DNA from: Halarchaeum nitratireducens
GTDB taxonomy: Archaea > Halobacteriota > Halobacteria > Halobacteriales > Halobacteriaceae
Assembly: GCF_014647155.1 (NCBI RefSeq)
Contig: NZ_BMOQ01000003.1
Coordinates: forward strand, 124,001 to 188,000
Reading direction: 5' to 3'
Length of the DNA: 64,000 bases
Shown here: positions 9,643 through 15,809 of the stretch, in pieces
Layout of the letters: each line of letters opens with the position of its first letter
Position numbering within the stretch: position 1 is the first letter of the stretch
The notes under the pieces: generated by a model
Databases searched by the model: none
Seen by the model: the letters and a program-made list of their open reading frames with translations, nothing else
Told to the model about the DNA's origin: nothing
Made by a program: the position numbers and the translations under genes

Positions 9643-10062
9643 GTGAGTGACGACTGCATCTTCTGCTCGATCGTCGCGGGCGACATCCCCGGCCGCATCG
9701 TCGCCGAGACCGACGACGCCGTCGCGTTCCTCGACGCCAACCCGCTCGCGCCCGGCCACACCCTCGTCGTACCGGCGAGCCACCGCCAGCGCCTCGCCGA
9801 CCTCGACGCCGCCGAGTCGAGCGCCGTCTTCGACCTCGTTCACGCCCTCGCTCCCGACGTGGAGGCCGCCGTCGACGCCGACGCGCTGACCGTCGGAATC
9901 AACGACGGCGAGGCCGCCGGCCAGGAGGTCCCGCACGTCCACGCCCACGTCGTCCCGCGCTTCGAGGGCGACGGCGGCGGCCCCATCCACGCCGTCGCGG
10001 GCGAACGCCCCCACCTCGACGACGACGAACTCGACGAGATCGCCGCGCGGATCGCGGACTGA
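9643..10062 (+). CDS. HIT-family nucleotide hydrolase/transferase
   Basis: This 139-residue histidine-triad protein has the zinc-like N-terminal motif CIFCSIVAGDIPGRIV, the segment AFLDANPLAPGHTLVVP, and the HIT signature QEVPHVHAHVVPRF near residues 88-101. The central histidine of the signature is the nucleophile. HIT proteins hydrolyse nucleoside phosphoramidates or dinucleoside polyphosphates, and the substrate here is unknown. Translation begins at a GTG (residues MSDDCIF). No upstream ATG fits the family's N-terminus. Confidence 0.9.
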   Translation: MSDDCIFCSIVAGDIPGRIVAETDDAVAFLDANPLAPGHTLVVPASHRQRLADLDAAESSAVFDLVHALAPDVEAAVDADALTVGINDGEAAGQEVPHVHAHVVPRFEGDGGGPIHAVAGERPHLDDDELDEIAARIAD

Positions 10063-10139
10063 GCCGTCGCCCGTCGCGGGCACGCGTCCGAATCGCCGCC
10101 GGCGGAACGACTAACATCGACCCGGACGCCCCTCACCGT

Positions 10140-10979
10140 ATGGACGCACCAACGGTGACGCTAGCGAGCGGCGACGAACTCCCGGCGGTCGGCGTCGGAA
10201 CGTGGGACATCGGCGGCGAGACGGTGAAAGACGCCGCCCGCGCGGGCCTCGACGCCGGCTACGCGCACGTCGACACCGCCGAGGGGTATCACAACGAGGC
10301 CGCCATCGGCGAGGTCCTCGCCGACTACGACCGCGAGGAGTACTGGCTCACCTCGAAGGTCCTCCCCAAACACCTCAGCTACGACGCGCTCATCGAGTCC
10401 TGCGAGGCCTCCCTCGATCGCCTCGGCGTCGACTCCCTCGATCTCTACCTCGTCCACTGGCCGAACCCCGCGGTGTCCATCCGCGAGACGATGGACGCGA
10501 TGGCCACCCTGAAACGGCGCGGTCTCGTGGAGAACGTCGGCGTCTCGAACTTCAGCGCCTATCAACTCTCCTGCGCACAGCACGTCAGCGACGTTCCCAT
10601 CGTCGTCAACCAGATCGAGTACCACCCGTGGTTCCAGCGCGACGACCTCCTCCAGTACTGCCGCGAGACGGACACCGTCGTCGAGGCCGCCGCGCCGCTC
10701 GCGCGCACCGAGGTCTTCGCGGACGAAGTCGTCCGGGAACTCGCCGCGTCGTACGACAAATCGCCCGCCCAGATCGTTCTCAAGTGGGCCGTGGAGAACG
10801 GCGTCGCCGTCCTCCCGAAATCCTCCTCGCCCGAGCACGTCCGCGCGAACCGCGAGCTCTTCGACTGGGACCTCGACGAGTCCGACCGCGCGCGCCTCGA
10901 CGCGCGCGACCGGAACCACCCGGTGTACGACACGCCCGCCCGCGACTGGTCCGGTGACGTCTACGGCATCAACAGCTAG
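10140..10979 (+). CDS. Aldo/keto reductase
   Basis: This 279-residue TIM-barrel NAD(P)H-dependent oxidoreductase has the catalytic tetrad in place: Asp in YAHVDTAEGYHNE (near residue 41) with its Tyr, Lys in WLTSKVL (near 70), and His in DLYLVHWPNP (near 103). The C-terminal cofactor site PKSSSPEHVRANRELFDWDL is also clear. It should reduce aldehydes or ketones, and the physiological substrate is unknown. The length is normal for the family. It stands alone; the following gene is a broken ParA-like frame 41 bases on. Confidence 0.93.
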   Translation: MDAPTVTLASGDELPAVGVGTWDIGGETVKDAARAGLDAGYAHVDTAEGYHNEAAIGEVLADYDREEYWLTSKVLPKHLSYDALIESCEASLDRLGVDSLDLYLVHWPNPAVSIRETMDAMATLKRRGLVENVGVSNFSAYQLSCAQHVSDVPIVVNQIEYHPWFQRDDLLQYCRETDTVVEAAAPLARTEVFADEVVRELAASYDKSPAQIVLKWAVENGVAVLPKSSSPEHVRANRELFDWDLDESDRARLDARDRNHPVYDTPARDWSGDVYGINS

Positions 10980-11020
10980 ACGCCACCGCACTTTCGTTCG
11001 GGCCGCCCGCCCGTGGACGT

Positions 11021-11554
11021 ATGTCGAATCCCGAATCGAACACCCTCGCCGTCGTCGGGACGGCCGGCGGCGTCGGCGCGACTCGCCTCTCCGTCGAGGC
11101 CGCCGCGCTTCTCGCCGCGGCCGGCCGCGACGCGCTCGTGCTCGATGCGAACTACGCGACGCAGGGGCTCTCGACGTACGTCGACGACCGCCTCGATCCC
11201 GACGTGACGGCGCTCGTCACCGACCCCGAACTCGGCGTCGACGACGCCGCCTCCCCGCTCGACGCGCCCGGGACGCCCCCGCGCGCGAGCGCGATCGCCT
11301 CACGGACGTCGGCGTCGACACGGAGGCGACCGTCGTTGCCAACTCCAGCGACGAGGACGCGCTCGCCGATGCAGACGTCGCCGTCGCCGACGCCGACCTC
11401 GGTCCCGAGAGCGCGCCCCCGCCGTCACGCCAGCCGACTCGGACGACTACACGCGCGCGGTCGCGTCGCTCGTCGAACGGGCGTTCGCCCTCGACGACCT
11501 CGTCCCCGAGGACGCCCGGGCTTCCTCGCGGGCCTTCGTCGTCGGCTCGACTGA
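11021..11554 (+). pseudogene. Decayed ParA/MinD-like ATPase gene (internal deletion and frameshifts)
   Basis: The first frame reads MSNPESNTLAVVGTAGGVGA and continues for about 80 residues like a haloarchaeal ParA-like protein (ALVLDANYATQGLSTYVDD, DVTALVTDPELG). Coding character then moves to another frame from about 11270 (RDRLTDVGVDTEATVVAN, DADVAVADADLGPESAP). It moves again at about 11424 to a third frame (TPADSDDYTRAVASLVERAF). The central part expected in this family, between the TDP segment and the RDRL helix, is missing. The call is therefore a pseudogene with an internal deletion and at least two frame changes. The 3' end is approximate. It converges on the next gene. Confidence 0.75.
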
Positions 11555-11555
11555 G

Positions 11556-12074
11556 CTATCGGAGGTCGTCGGGCGTCCCGCACGCGCCGGCGAGCGCGTC
11601 CCGGCTCCGTCGATCGAGCGTCCGCGAGTCGGGTTCGCGCGCCGCCGCGACGACCGCCGCGGCCTCTTCGAGCGGCGGGTGCGTCGCGCAGTACGCCCCG
11701 AGAGCGAACTCGGCGTCGCTCGCCCCGGAGAGCGCCACCGCTTCGCTCCGCGTCAGCTCGCCGTCCAGCCAATCCGCGACGATCTCGCGCGCGAGCGGCG
11801 AGACGGGGTTCACGCCGCCGACGCCGAGGACGTGTAACACCTTCGCACCGGTCGTCGGCGCGACCCCCGCGGTGGCCGCCGCGGCCCCCACGCTCGTCCC
11901 CGCCCCGTAGGCGTCGAGGAGCGCCGCCGCGACCGCTACGCGGCACGGGAGGTCGTCCGCGTACGGCGTCAACCGTTCCGCGAGCGGTGCCTCCGTCGCG
12001 TCGACGGTCGCCACCCCGCGCTCGCGCTGCGGCGTCGTGACCGTCAACCCGGCCGCGATGTCCGAGAGCCCCAT
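11556..12074 (-). CDS. Conserved haloarchaeal protein of unknown function next to TFB
   Basis: This 172-residue alpha-helical protein is rich in Ala and Val and has no membrane segment or catalytic motif. Its central part (DAYGAGTSVGAAAATAGVAP, TTGAKVLHVLGVGGVNPVSP) resembles a helix-turn-helix-like bundle, and the C-terminal half ends DALAGACGTPDDLR. I recognise the type from other haloarchaea but cannot give it a role. The ATG at 12074 (MGLSDIAAG) was chosen as the first start with normal codon use; the frame stays open far upstream by GC bias alone. It is divergent from the TFB gene. Confidence 0.6.
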   Translation of the reverse strand: MGLSDIAAGLTVTTPQRERGVATVDATEAPLAERLTPYADDLPCRVAVAAALLDAYGAGTSVGAAAATAGVAPTTGAKVLHVLGVGGVNPVSPLAREIVADWLDGELTRSEAVALSGASDAEFALGAYCATHPPLEEAAAVVAAAREPDSRTLDRRSRDALAGACGTPDDLR

Positions 12075-12215
12075 CACTCTCCTATCCGTCGGCTCACCTA
12101 CATGAAGGTGCCGTTCGGTGCGGCGCCCGCGGGCGAACCCGCACGGTTCCGAACGTACCGGTGACCGGTACGTTCCCGCCGCGCTCGACTCTCTCGCGGT
12201 CACGATCCGCCCCTC

Positions 12216-12224
12216 GCTTAAGTA
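12216..12224 (+). promoter_or_regulatory. TATA element of the TFB gene
   Basis: The A/T-rich stretch GCTTAAGTA stands out in GC-rich surroundings and lies 25-32 bases before the ATG at 12249. That spacing would give a nearly leaderless transcript, as is common in haloarchaea. No Shine-Dalgarno sequence is visible before the ATG, which supports leaderless initiation. Confidence 0.6.
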
Positions 12225-12248
12225 CCGGTTCGGCACCAAGTCGTGTGT

Positions 12249-13109
12249 ATGAGCCAATCGACGGCGACGACCTGCCCCGAGTGTGCCGGTAGCCTCGAAC
12301 GCGACAGCCATGAGATGGTCTGCACCGACTGCGGGCTCGTCGTCGACACCGACCGCCTCGATCGCGGTCCCGAGTGGCGCTCGTTCGCGGACGACGACCG
12401 AAACCGCGAGCGCGTCGGCGCGCCCCTCACCCGCTCGCGCCACGACCGCGGCCTCAGCACCGAGATCGGGTACTCCTCGCGGCTCACCGGCCGTAAGCGC
12501 CGTCAGTTCGCGCGCCTCCGCCGTCAACACAGCCGCGCGAACGTCGCAAGCAAGGCGGAACGCAACCAGATCTACGCGTTCACCGAGATCCGTCGGCTCG
12601 TGAGCTCGCTCTCGCTCACGTACAGCGTCCGCGATCAGGCCTGCGCGCTCTTCGACAGCGCACAGACCGAGGGGCTCCTCCGCGGACGCTCACTCGAAGG
12701 GTTCGCCGCGGCCGCCGTCTACGCCGTCTGCCGGACGAACGGCGTCGCGCGAACCGTCGACGAGACCGTCGCGGTCGCCCGCGCCGACGAGAACGAACTC
12801 CACGCCGCGTACGCCGCGATGAACCGCGACCTCGGCCTCCGGACCGGTCCGATCGACGCCCGCGAGTACATCCCGCGTTTCGCCACTGAGCTCGACGTGC
12901 CCCGCGCCGTCGAGCGCCGCGCGACCACGCTCGCCGCCGGCGCCGCCGAGACCGGATCGACCGGCGGCCGCAAACCCAGCGGCGTCGCCGCCGCCTGCCT
13001 CTACGCCGCCGCCCGCGAGGCGGATCACCCGCTCACCCAACGCCGAGCCGCCGACGCCGCCGGCGTCACGCCCGCGACGCTCCGAAACGCCTACTACGCC
13101 CTCGACTGA
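12249..13109 (+). CDS. Transcription initiation factor IIB (TFB)
   Basis: This 286-residue basal factor recruits RNA polymerase to TBP-bound promoters. It has an N-terminal zinc ribbon (CPECAGS and CTDCGLV, residues 10-31), a linker with GPEWRSFADDD and GAPLTRSRHDRGLSTEIGY, and two cyclin-like repeats. The first repeat begins near residue 105 and the second near 195 (ALRRIT-like helices; KPSGVAAACLYAAAREADHP). It is somewhat shorter than the usual 310-330 residues, with a short N-terminus. Haloarchaea carry several TFB paralogues, so this is probably one of a set. The ATG at 12249 was preferred to a GTG six bases upstream. Confidence 0.93.
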   Translation: MSQSTATTCPECAGSLERDSHEMVCTDCGLVVDTDRLDRGPEWRSFADDDRNRERVGAPLTRSRHDRGLSTEIGYSSRLTGRKRRQFARLRRQHSRANVASKAERNQIYAFTEIRRLVSSLSLTYSVRDQACALFDSAQTEGLLRGRSLEGFAAAAVYAVCRTNGVARTVDETVAVARADENELHAAYAAMNRDLGLRTGPIDAREYIPRFATELDVPRAVERRATTLAAGAAETGSTGGRKPSGVAAACLYAAAREADHPLTQRRAADAAGVTPATLRNAYYALD

Positions 13110-13152
13110 CCCTCCGAACTCGGCTCTTCTCGCGTCCGCGTCGCCCGCTCCC

Positions 13153-13809
13153 CTACAGCCCGCACGCCCGCACCGCGTCCGCGAGCGCCTCGAATCCCGC
13201 ACTCGCCGGCGCGTCCGGGAACAGCGCACCCGCCGGATAGCCGCTTCGGCGCGCCCGCCGTACCGTTTCGTCTTTCGGGATCGCCACGCCGGGCGCCCCG
13301 AGCGTCCGCTCCACCGCGTCCGGCACGCCGTCGGCGCGGTTGTACGCGATCGCCGCCAACCCCGCGTCGAACGACCGGGCGAGCTCGCGCACCCGGATCG
13401 CGTCGGCGAACGCCGGTCGCGCCGGTGCGGTGACGACGACGCAGGCGTCCGCGACCGCGAGCGGCACGCCCACGTCTGCGCGCATCCCGGCCGCGCAGTC
13501 CACGACGACGTCGCCGTATTGGCGCGCCACCGCGCCCAGCGCCTCGCCGAGTCGGCCCACGTCGCACGCCCGCGCCCCGGCGAGCGTGCGTCCGCACGGG
13601 AGGATCGACACCGCGCCGCCCTCGCGGACGGCCTCGACCGGCGACGCGCGCCCCGCGAGCACGTCGTGGAGATCCGGCCCGCGCGCCGTCGGGAGGTCCG
13701 CCATCGAGAGGTCGGCGTCGACCACGACCGCGTCCAGTCGCAGACCGAGTTCGAGCGCGACCGTCGACGTCCCGACGCCGCCCTTGCCGCCGACGACGGC
13801 GAGTATCAC
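13153..13809 (-). CDS. MinD/ParA-like protein lacking the P-loop lysine
   Basis: This 218-residue protein has the MinD-type fold: a deviant Walker A (GGKGGVGTSTVALELG, residues 7-22), the strand AVVVDADLSMADLP, and VVVDCAAGMRADVGVPLAVA in the Walker B region. In the P-loop the signature lysine (KGG) is kept, but the second lysine, normally GKT or GKS, is Thr (GTS). ATP hydrolysis is therefore doubtful. The role is unknown. Start: a GTG at 13807-13809 whose bases overlap the TGA of the upstream gene (GTGA), implying coupled translation. It is the last gene of the run that begins with mcm. Confidence 0.75.
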   Translation of the reverse strand: MILAVVGGKGGVGTSTVALELGLRLDAVVVDADLSMADLPTARGPDLHDVLAGRASPVEAVREGGAVSILPCGRTLAGARACDVGRLGEALGAVARQYGDVVVDCAAGMRADVGVPLAVADACVVVTAPARPAFADAIRVRELARSFDAGLAAIAYNRADGVPDAVERTLGAPGVAIPKDETVRRARRSGYPAGALFPDAPASAGFEALADAVRACGL

Positions 13810-14326
13810 GGGCCCCTCGCGAGCGATCGCAGGCGGTCGTCCACGACCTCCAGCGCGCGCCGATCCGCCTCGCTCGCCGTCCCCTCGCTCACTCGACTCG
13901 CCACGTCGCCGAGCCACGCCGCCACCGCCGGTGGGACCGGCTCCGTCTCCGACGCCCCGTGCGGTCCGCTCTCTGCGGACGGGCGGGGATCGCCGAGGTC
14001 GCGTAGCGCGTCGGCGACCGTCGCCGCCCTCCTCCCGCCCGTCCCGGCACGATCCGTCCACGCGACGCGACACGGCCGGTCAGCGGGAGCGCCCCCGCAC
14101 GCGTATCCGAGCGCGAGCGTCCCCCCCCGCCCGGAACGACGCCCTCGAAGCCGTCCGCGTCCCACCCCTCAACGGCGACGCCGTCCCGCGCCGGGGGACG
14201 GACGACGCCGTCCAGTTCGTTCGTGACCCGGACCCGTCGGTCCGCGTCATCGTCGTTCCGCACGACCGCCGTGACGAGCGTCACGCCGCCGTGCTCCCTC
14301 GCGTCGCTGTCGATGCCGATGGACAC
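13806..14326 (-). pseudogene. Conserved haloarchaeal protein, frameshifted at a C8 tract
   Basis: The N-terminal part starts at a GTG (MSIGIDSDAREHGGVTLVTA) and reads through RVRVTNELDGVVRPPARDG to GFEGVVPGGG. Coding then continues one frame over as TLALGYACGGAPADRPCRV and runs to RALEVVDDRLRSLARG. The break falls at the run of eight C (14121-14128, G8 on the coding strand). One extra G would give GVVPGGGGTLALGYAC and an intact frame of about 173 residues. The frame could be a true mutation, a slippage (phase-variable) site or an assembly error. It resembles a haloarchaeal family of unknown role (DUF7857-like from memory). Its end overlaps the MinD-like start by four bases. Confidence 0.7.
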
Positions 14327-14352
14327 GTGCCATCGTGGTCCCGCGTTCGGGC

Positions 14353-15144
14353 TTAAACGCGTGCCGCGACGAGCACCACGGGTGCGTCGAGACACGCCGC
14401 CGCCCGCGTTGCGCGCTCGAACGGCCCGCCCGCGAGTACCAGCGGCGCCCGCACCCGCGACACCCGCGCGAGGGCGAGGGCGTCGCGCCACGATCCCCCG
14501 GGAACGGCGCGCCGCGCTCGCTCGTACGACGACCGGATCTCCGCCACCAGCGCCGCATCGCGCTCCCGCTTCAGCCGCCGCTCCTCGTCCGCGAGCCGGA
14601 GCCGCCGCTCCCGCTCGTCGCGGACGATGCGCGCCTCCCGACGGAGCCGCTCGTACGTCTCGGTGGCCGCGATCACCTCCGTCTCCGCGTCGGTGAGCGC
14701 CGCGATAGCCGTCCCGTGTGCGTCCATCACGTCGGCGTCCACCATCCCCGCATTTCTGAGCGCCGCGACCTGTCCGCCGAGGCGCTCGACGCGTTCCCGG
14801 CGCGCCACGACGTCCGCGCCGAGCGTCGCGAGTCGCTCGCGCGCTGCGCGGAGCCCCCGGACCTCCGCGATCGGGTCGGCCAGCGCCCCCCGGAGCGTGC
14901 GGAGCCTCGCCGTCACCGGAGCGTCGTGTCCGCGCGAGCGCGCCGCTGCGGCCAGCATCGCCGGCCCGACCGTCCGCGGTCGGTCGAGTAACCCGACGGT
15001 GTCGTGCACCGCCGTCGGCGTCGGACAGTCGAGCCATCCGTCGGCATCGCGGATCGCGCGTACCACGTCGGCCGCGGACACGTCGGCGTCACGGAAGTCC
15101 AGGGCGTCGGATCGCATCGTTCGCCCGTCGACGCGCGCCCGCAT
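14353..15144 (-). CDS. Coiled-coil haloarchaeal protein (DUF7856-like)
   Basis: This 263-residue protein has a long charged coiled-coil region at about residues 115-190 (EVIAATETYERLRREARIVR, DEERRLKRERDAALVAEI). Around it are an N-terminal globular part (MRSDALDFRDADVSAADVVR; LDCPTPTAVHDTVGLLD) and a C-terminal part ending APVVLVAARV. It has no membrane segment or catalytic motif. Its ATG overlaps the stop of the upstream gene (ATGA at 15143-15146), so the two are translationally coupled within the mcm run. The function is unknown, and the DUF number is from memory. Confidence 0.7.
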   Translation of the reverse strand: MRARVDGRTMRSDALDFRDADVSAADVVRAIRDADGWLDCPTPTAVHDTVGLLDRPRTVGPAMLAAAARSRGHDAPVTARLRTLRGALADPIAEVRGLRAARERLATLGADVVARRERVERLGGQVAALRNAGMVDADVMDAHGTAIAALTDAETEVIAATETYERLRREARIVRDERERRLRLADEERRLKRERDAALVAEIRSSYERARRAVPGGSWRDALALARVSRVRAPLVLAGGPFERATRAAACLDAPVVLVAARV

Positions 15145-15488
15145 CAGTCCGCGAGCGGCGTCTCGCGCATCGCGTCCGGCTCCGGGAGACCGCGTCCCGC
15201 CGCGAACTTCGCGTACGGCGTGCTCGGCGACTCGCGCGCCTCGTACGCCGCCGCGGCGTCGCGGACGTGCTCGGGGACGTCGCGGTACTCGTTCAGCGGT
15301 TCCGTCCGCGCCACTTCCACCGCCGTCCCGAAGCGCTCTCGGAGGCGACACGCGACGAACGCGCCGTACTCCGTCTCGCACAAGAGGACCGCCCGACCGA
15401 AGCGACGGATCACGGCCTCCGCGTGCGTCGAACAACTGTTCCGCAGGGCCTGTCTCGCGGCCCGCGAGTACGCGACGATCAGTAACAC
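15144..15488 (-). CDS. Small conserved haloarchaeal protein (DUF7855-like)
   Basis: This 114-residue protein begins MLLIVAYSRAARQALRNSCS and contains CETEYGAFVACRLRERFG in the middle. The pattern suggests a small alpha/beta fold. No family with a known role was recognised. It lies between two coiled-coil genes in the mcm run. A hairpin with an A/T-rich loop sits 14 bases upstream of its ATG and could hold an internal promoter. The stop overlaps the next start by four bases. Confidence 0.7.
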   Translation of the reverse strand: MLLIVAYSRAARQALRNSCSTHAEAVIRRFGRAVLLCETEYGAFVACRLRERFGTAVEVARTEPLNEYRDVPEHVRDAAAAYEARESPSTPYAKFAAGRGLPEPDAMRETPLAD

Positions 15489-15501
15489 CTCGGTAGAAGA
15501 G

Positions 15502-15529
15502 CGACCGGCGGATAAAACGTCGCCGGTCG
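15502..15529 (-). promoter_or_regulatory. Inverted repeat with a TATA-like loop inside the mcm run
   Basis: A perfect 9-bp inverted repeat (CGACCGGCG and CGCCGGTCG) encloses a ten-base A/T-rich loop. On the minus strand the loop reads ACGTTTTATC, 23-32 bases before the ATG at 15488, which is the usual TATA spacing for a leaderless haloarchaeal start. It could be an internal promoter, an attenuating hairpin, or both. Confidence 0.4.
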
Positions 15530-15533
15530 GACA

Positions 15534-15809
15534 CTACGCGAGCCGCGACACGGAGACCCGCCCGGTCGTGTCGTCGACGAGCGCCGCGACCCGCTCGCGC
15601 GCTTCGCGCTCGCTCGCCGCGAGCACGACGAGGCCCTCGGCGCCCGGGTCGCCCGACGCCCGCCACGCCACGAGGTCGCCGTCGTAGTCCGTCGCGTACG
15701 TCCGCAGGATCGAACACACTCGCTCCTCCGCGCTCGCGAGATCCGTCTCGCCGCGCTCCAGGTCCCCGAGGGTCTCCTCGACGTTCCGGAGCGCGCTGAT
15801 GCGGTCCAT
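15534..15809 (-). CDS. Small conserved haloarchaeal protein downstream of mcm (DUF7854-like)
   Basis: This 91-residue protein (MDRISALRNVEETLGDLERG) has a helical first half and a beta-rich second half (LVAWRASGDPGAEGLVVLAA) ending in TTGRVSVSRLA. The ATG shares bases with the mcm stop codon (ATGA), so translation is probably coupled to MCM. It has no catalytic or membrane features and its function is unknown. Tight coupling to the replicative helicase suggests, but does not show, a replication-linked role. Confidence 0.7.
   Translation of the reverse strand: MDRISALRNVEETLGDLERGETDLASAEERVCSILRTYATDYDGDLVAWRASGDPGAEGLVVLAASEREARERVAALVDDTTGRVSVSRLA

Noticed and set aside
5922-9650. Very long plus-strand open frame of more than 1200 codons opposite ileS
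   Set aside because: It is the antisense of a clearly functional synthetase and is open only because stop codons are rare in GC-rich antisense frames. It shows no domain of its own.
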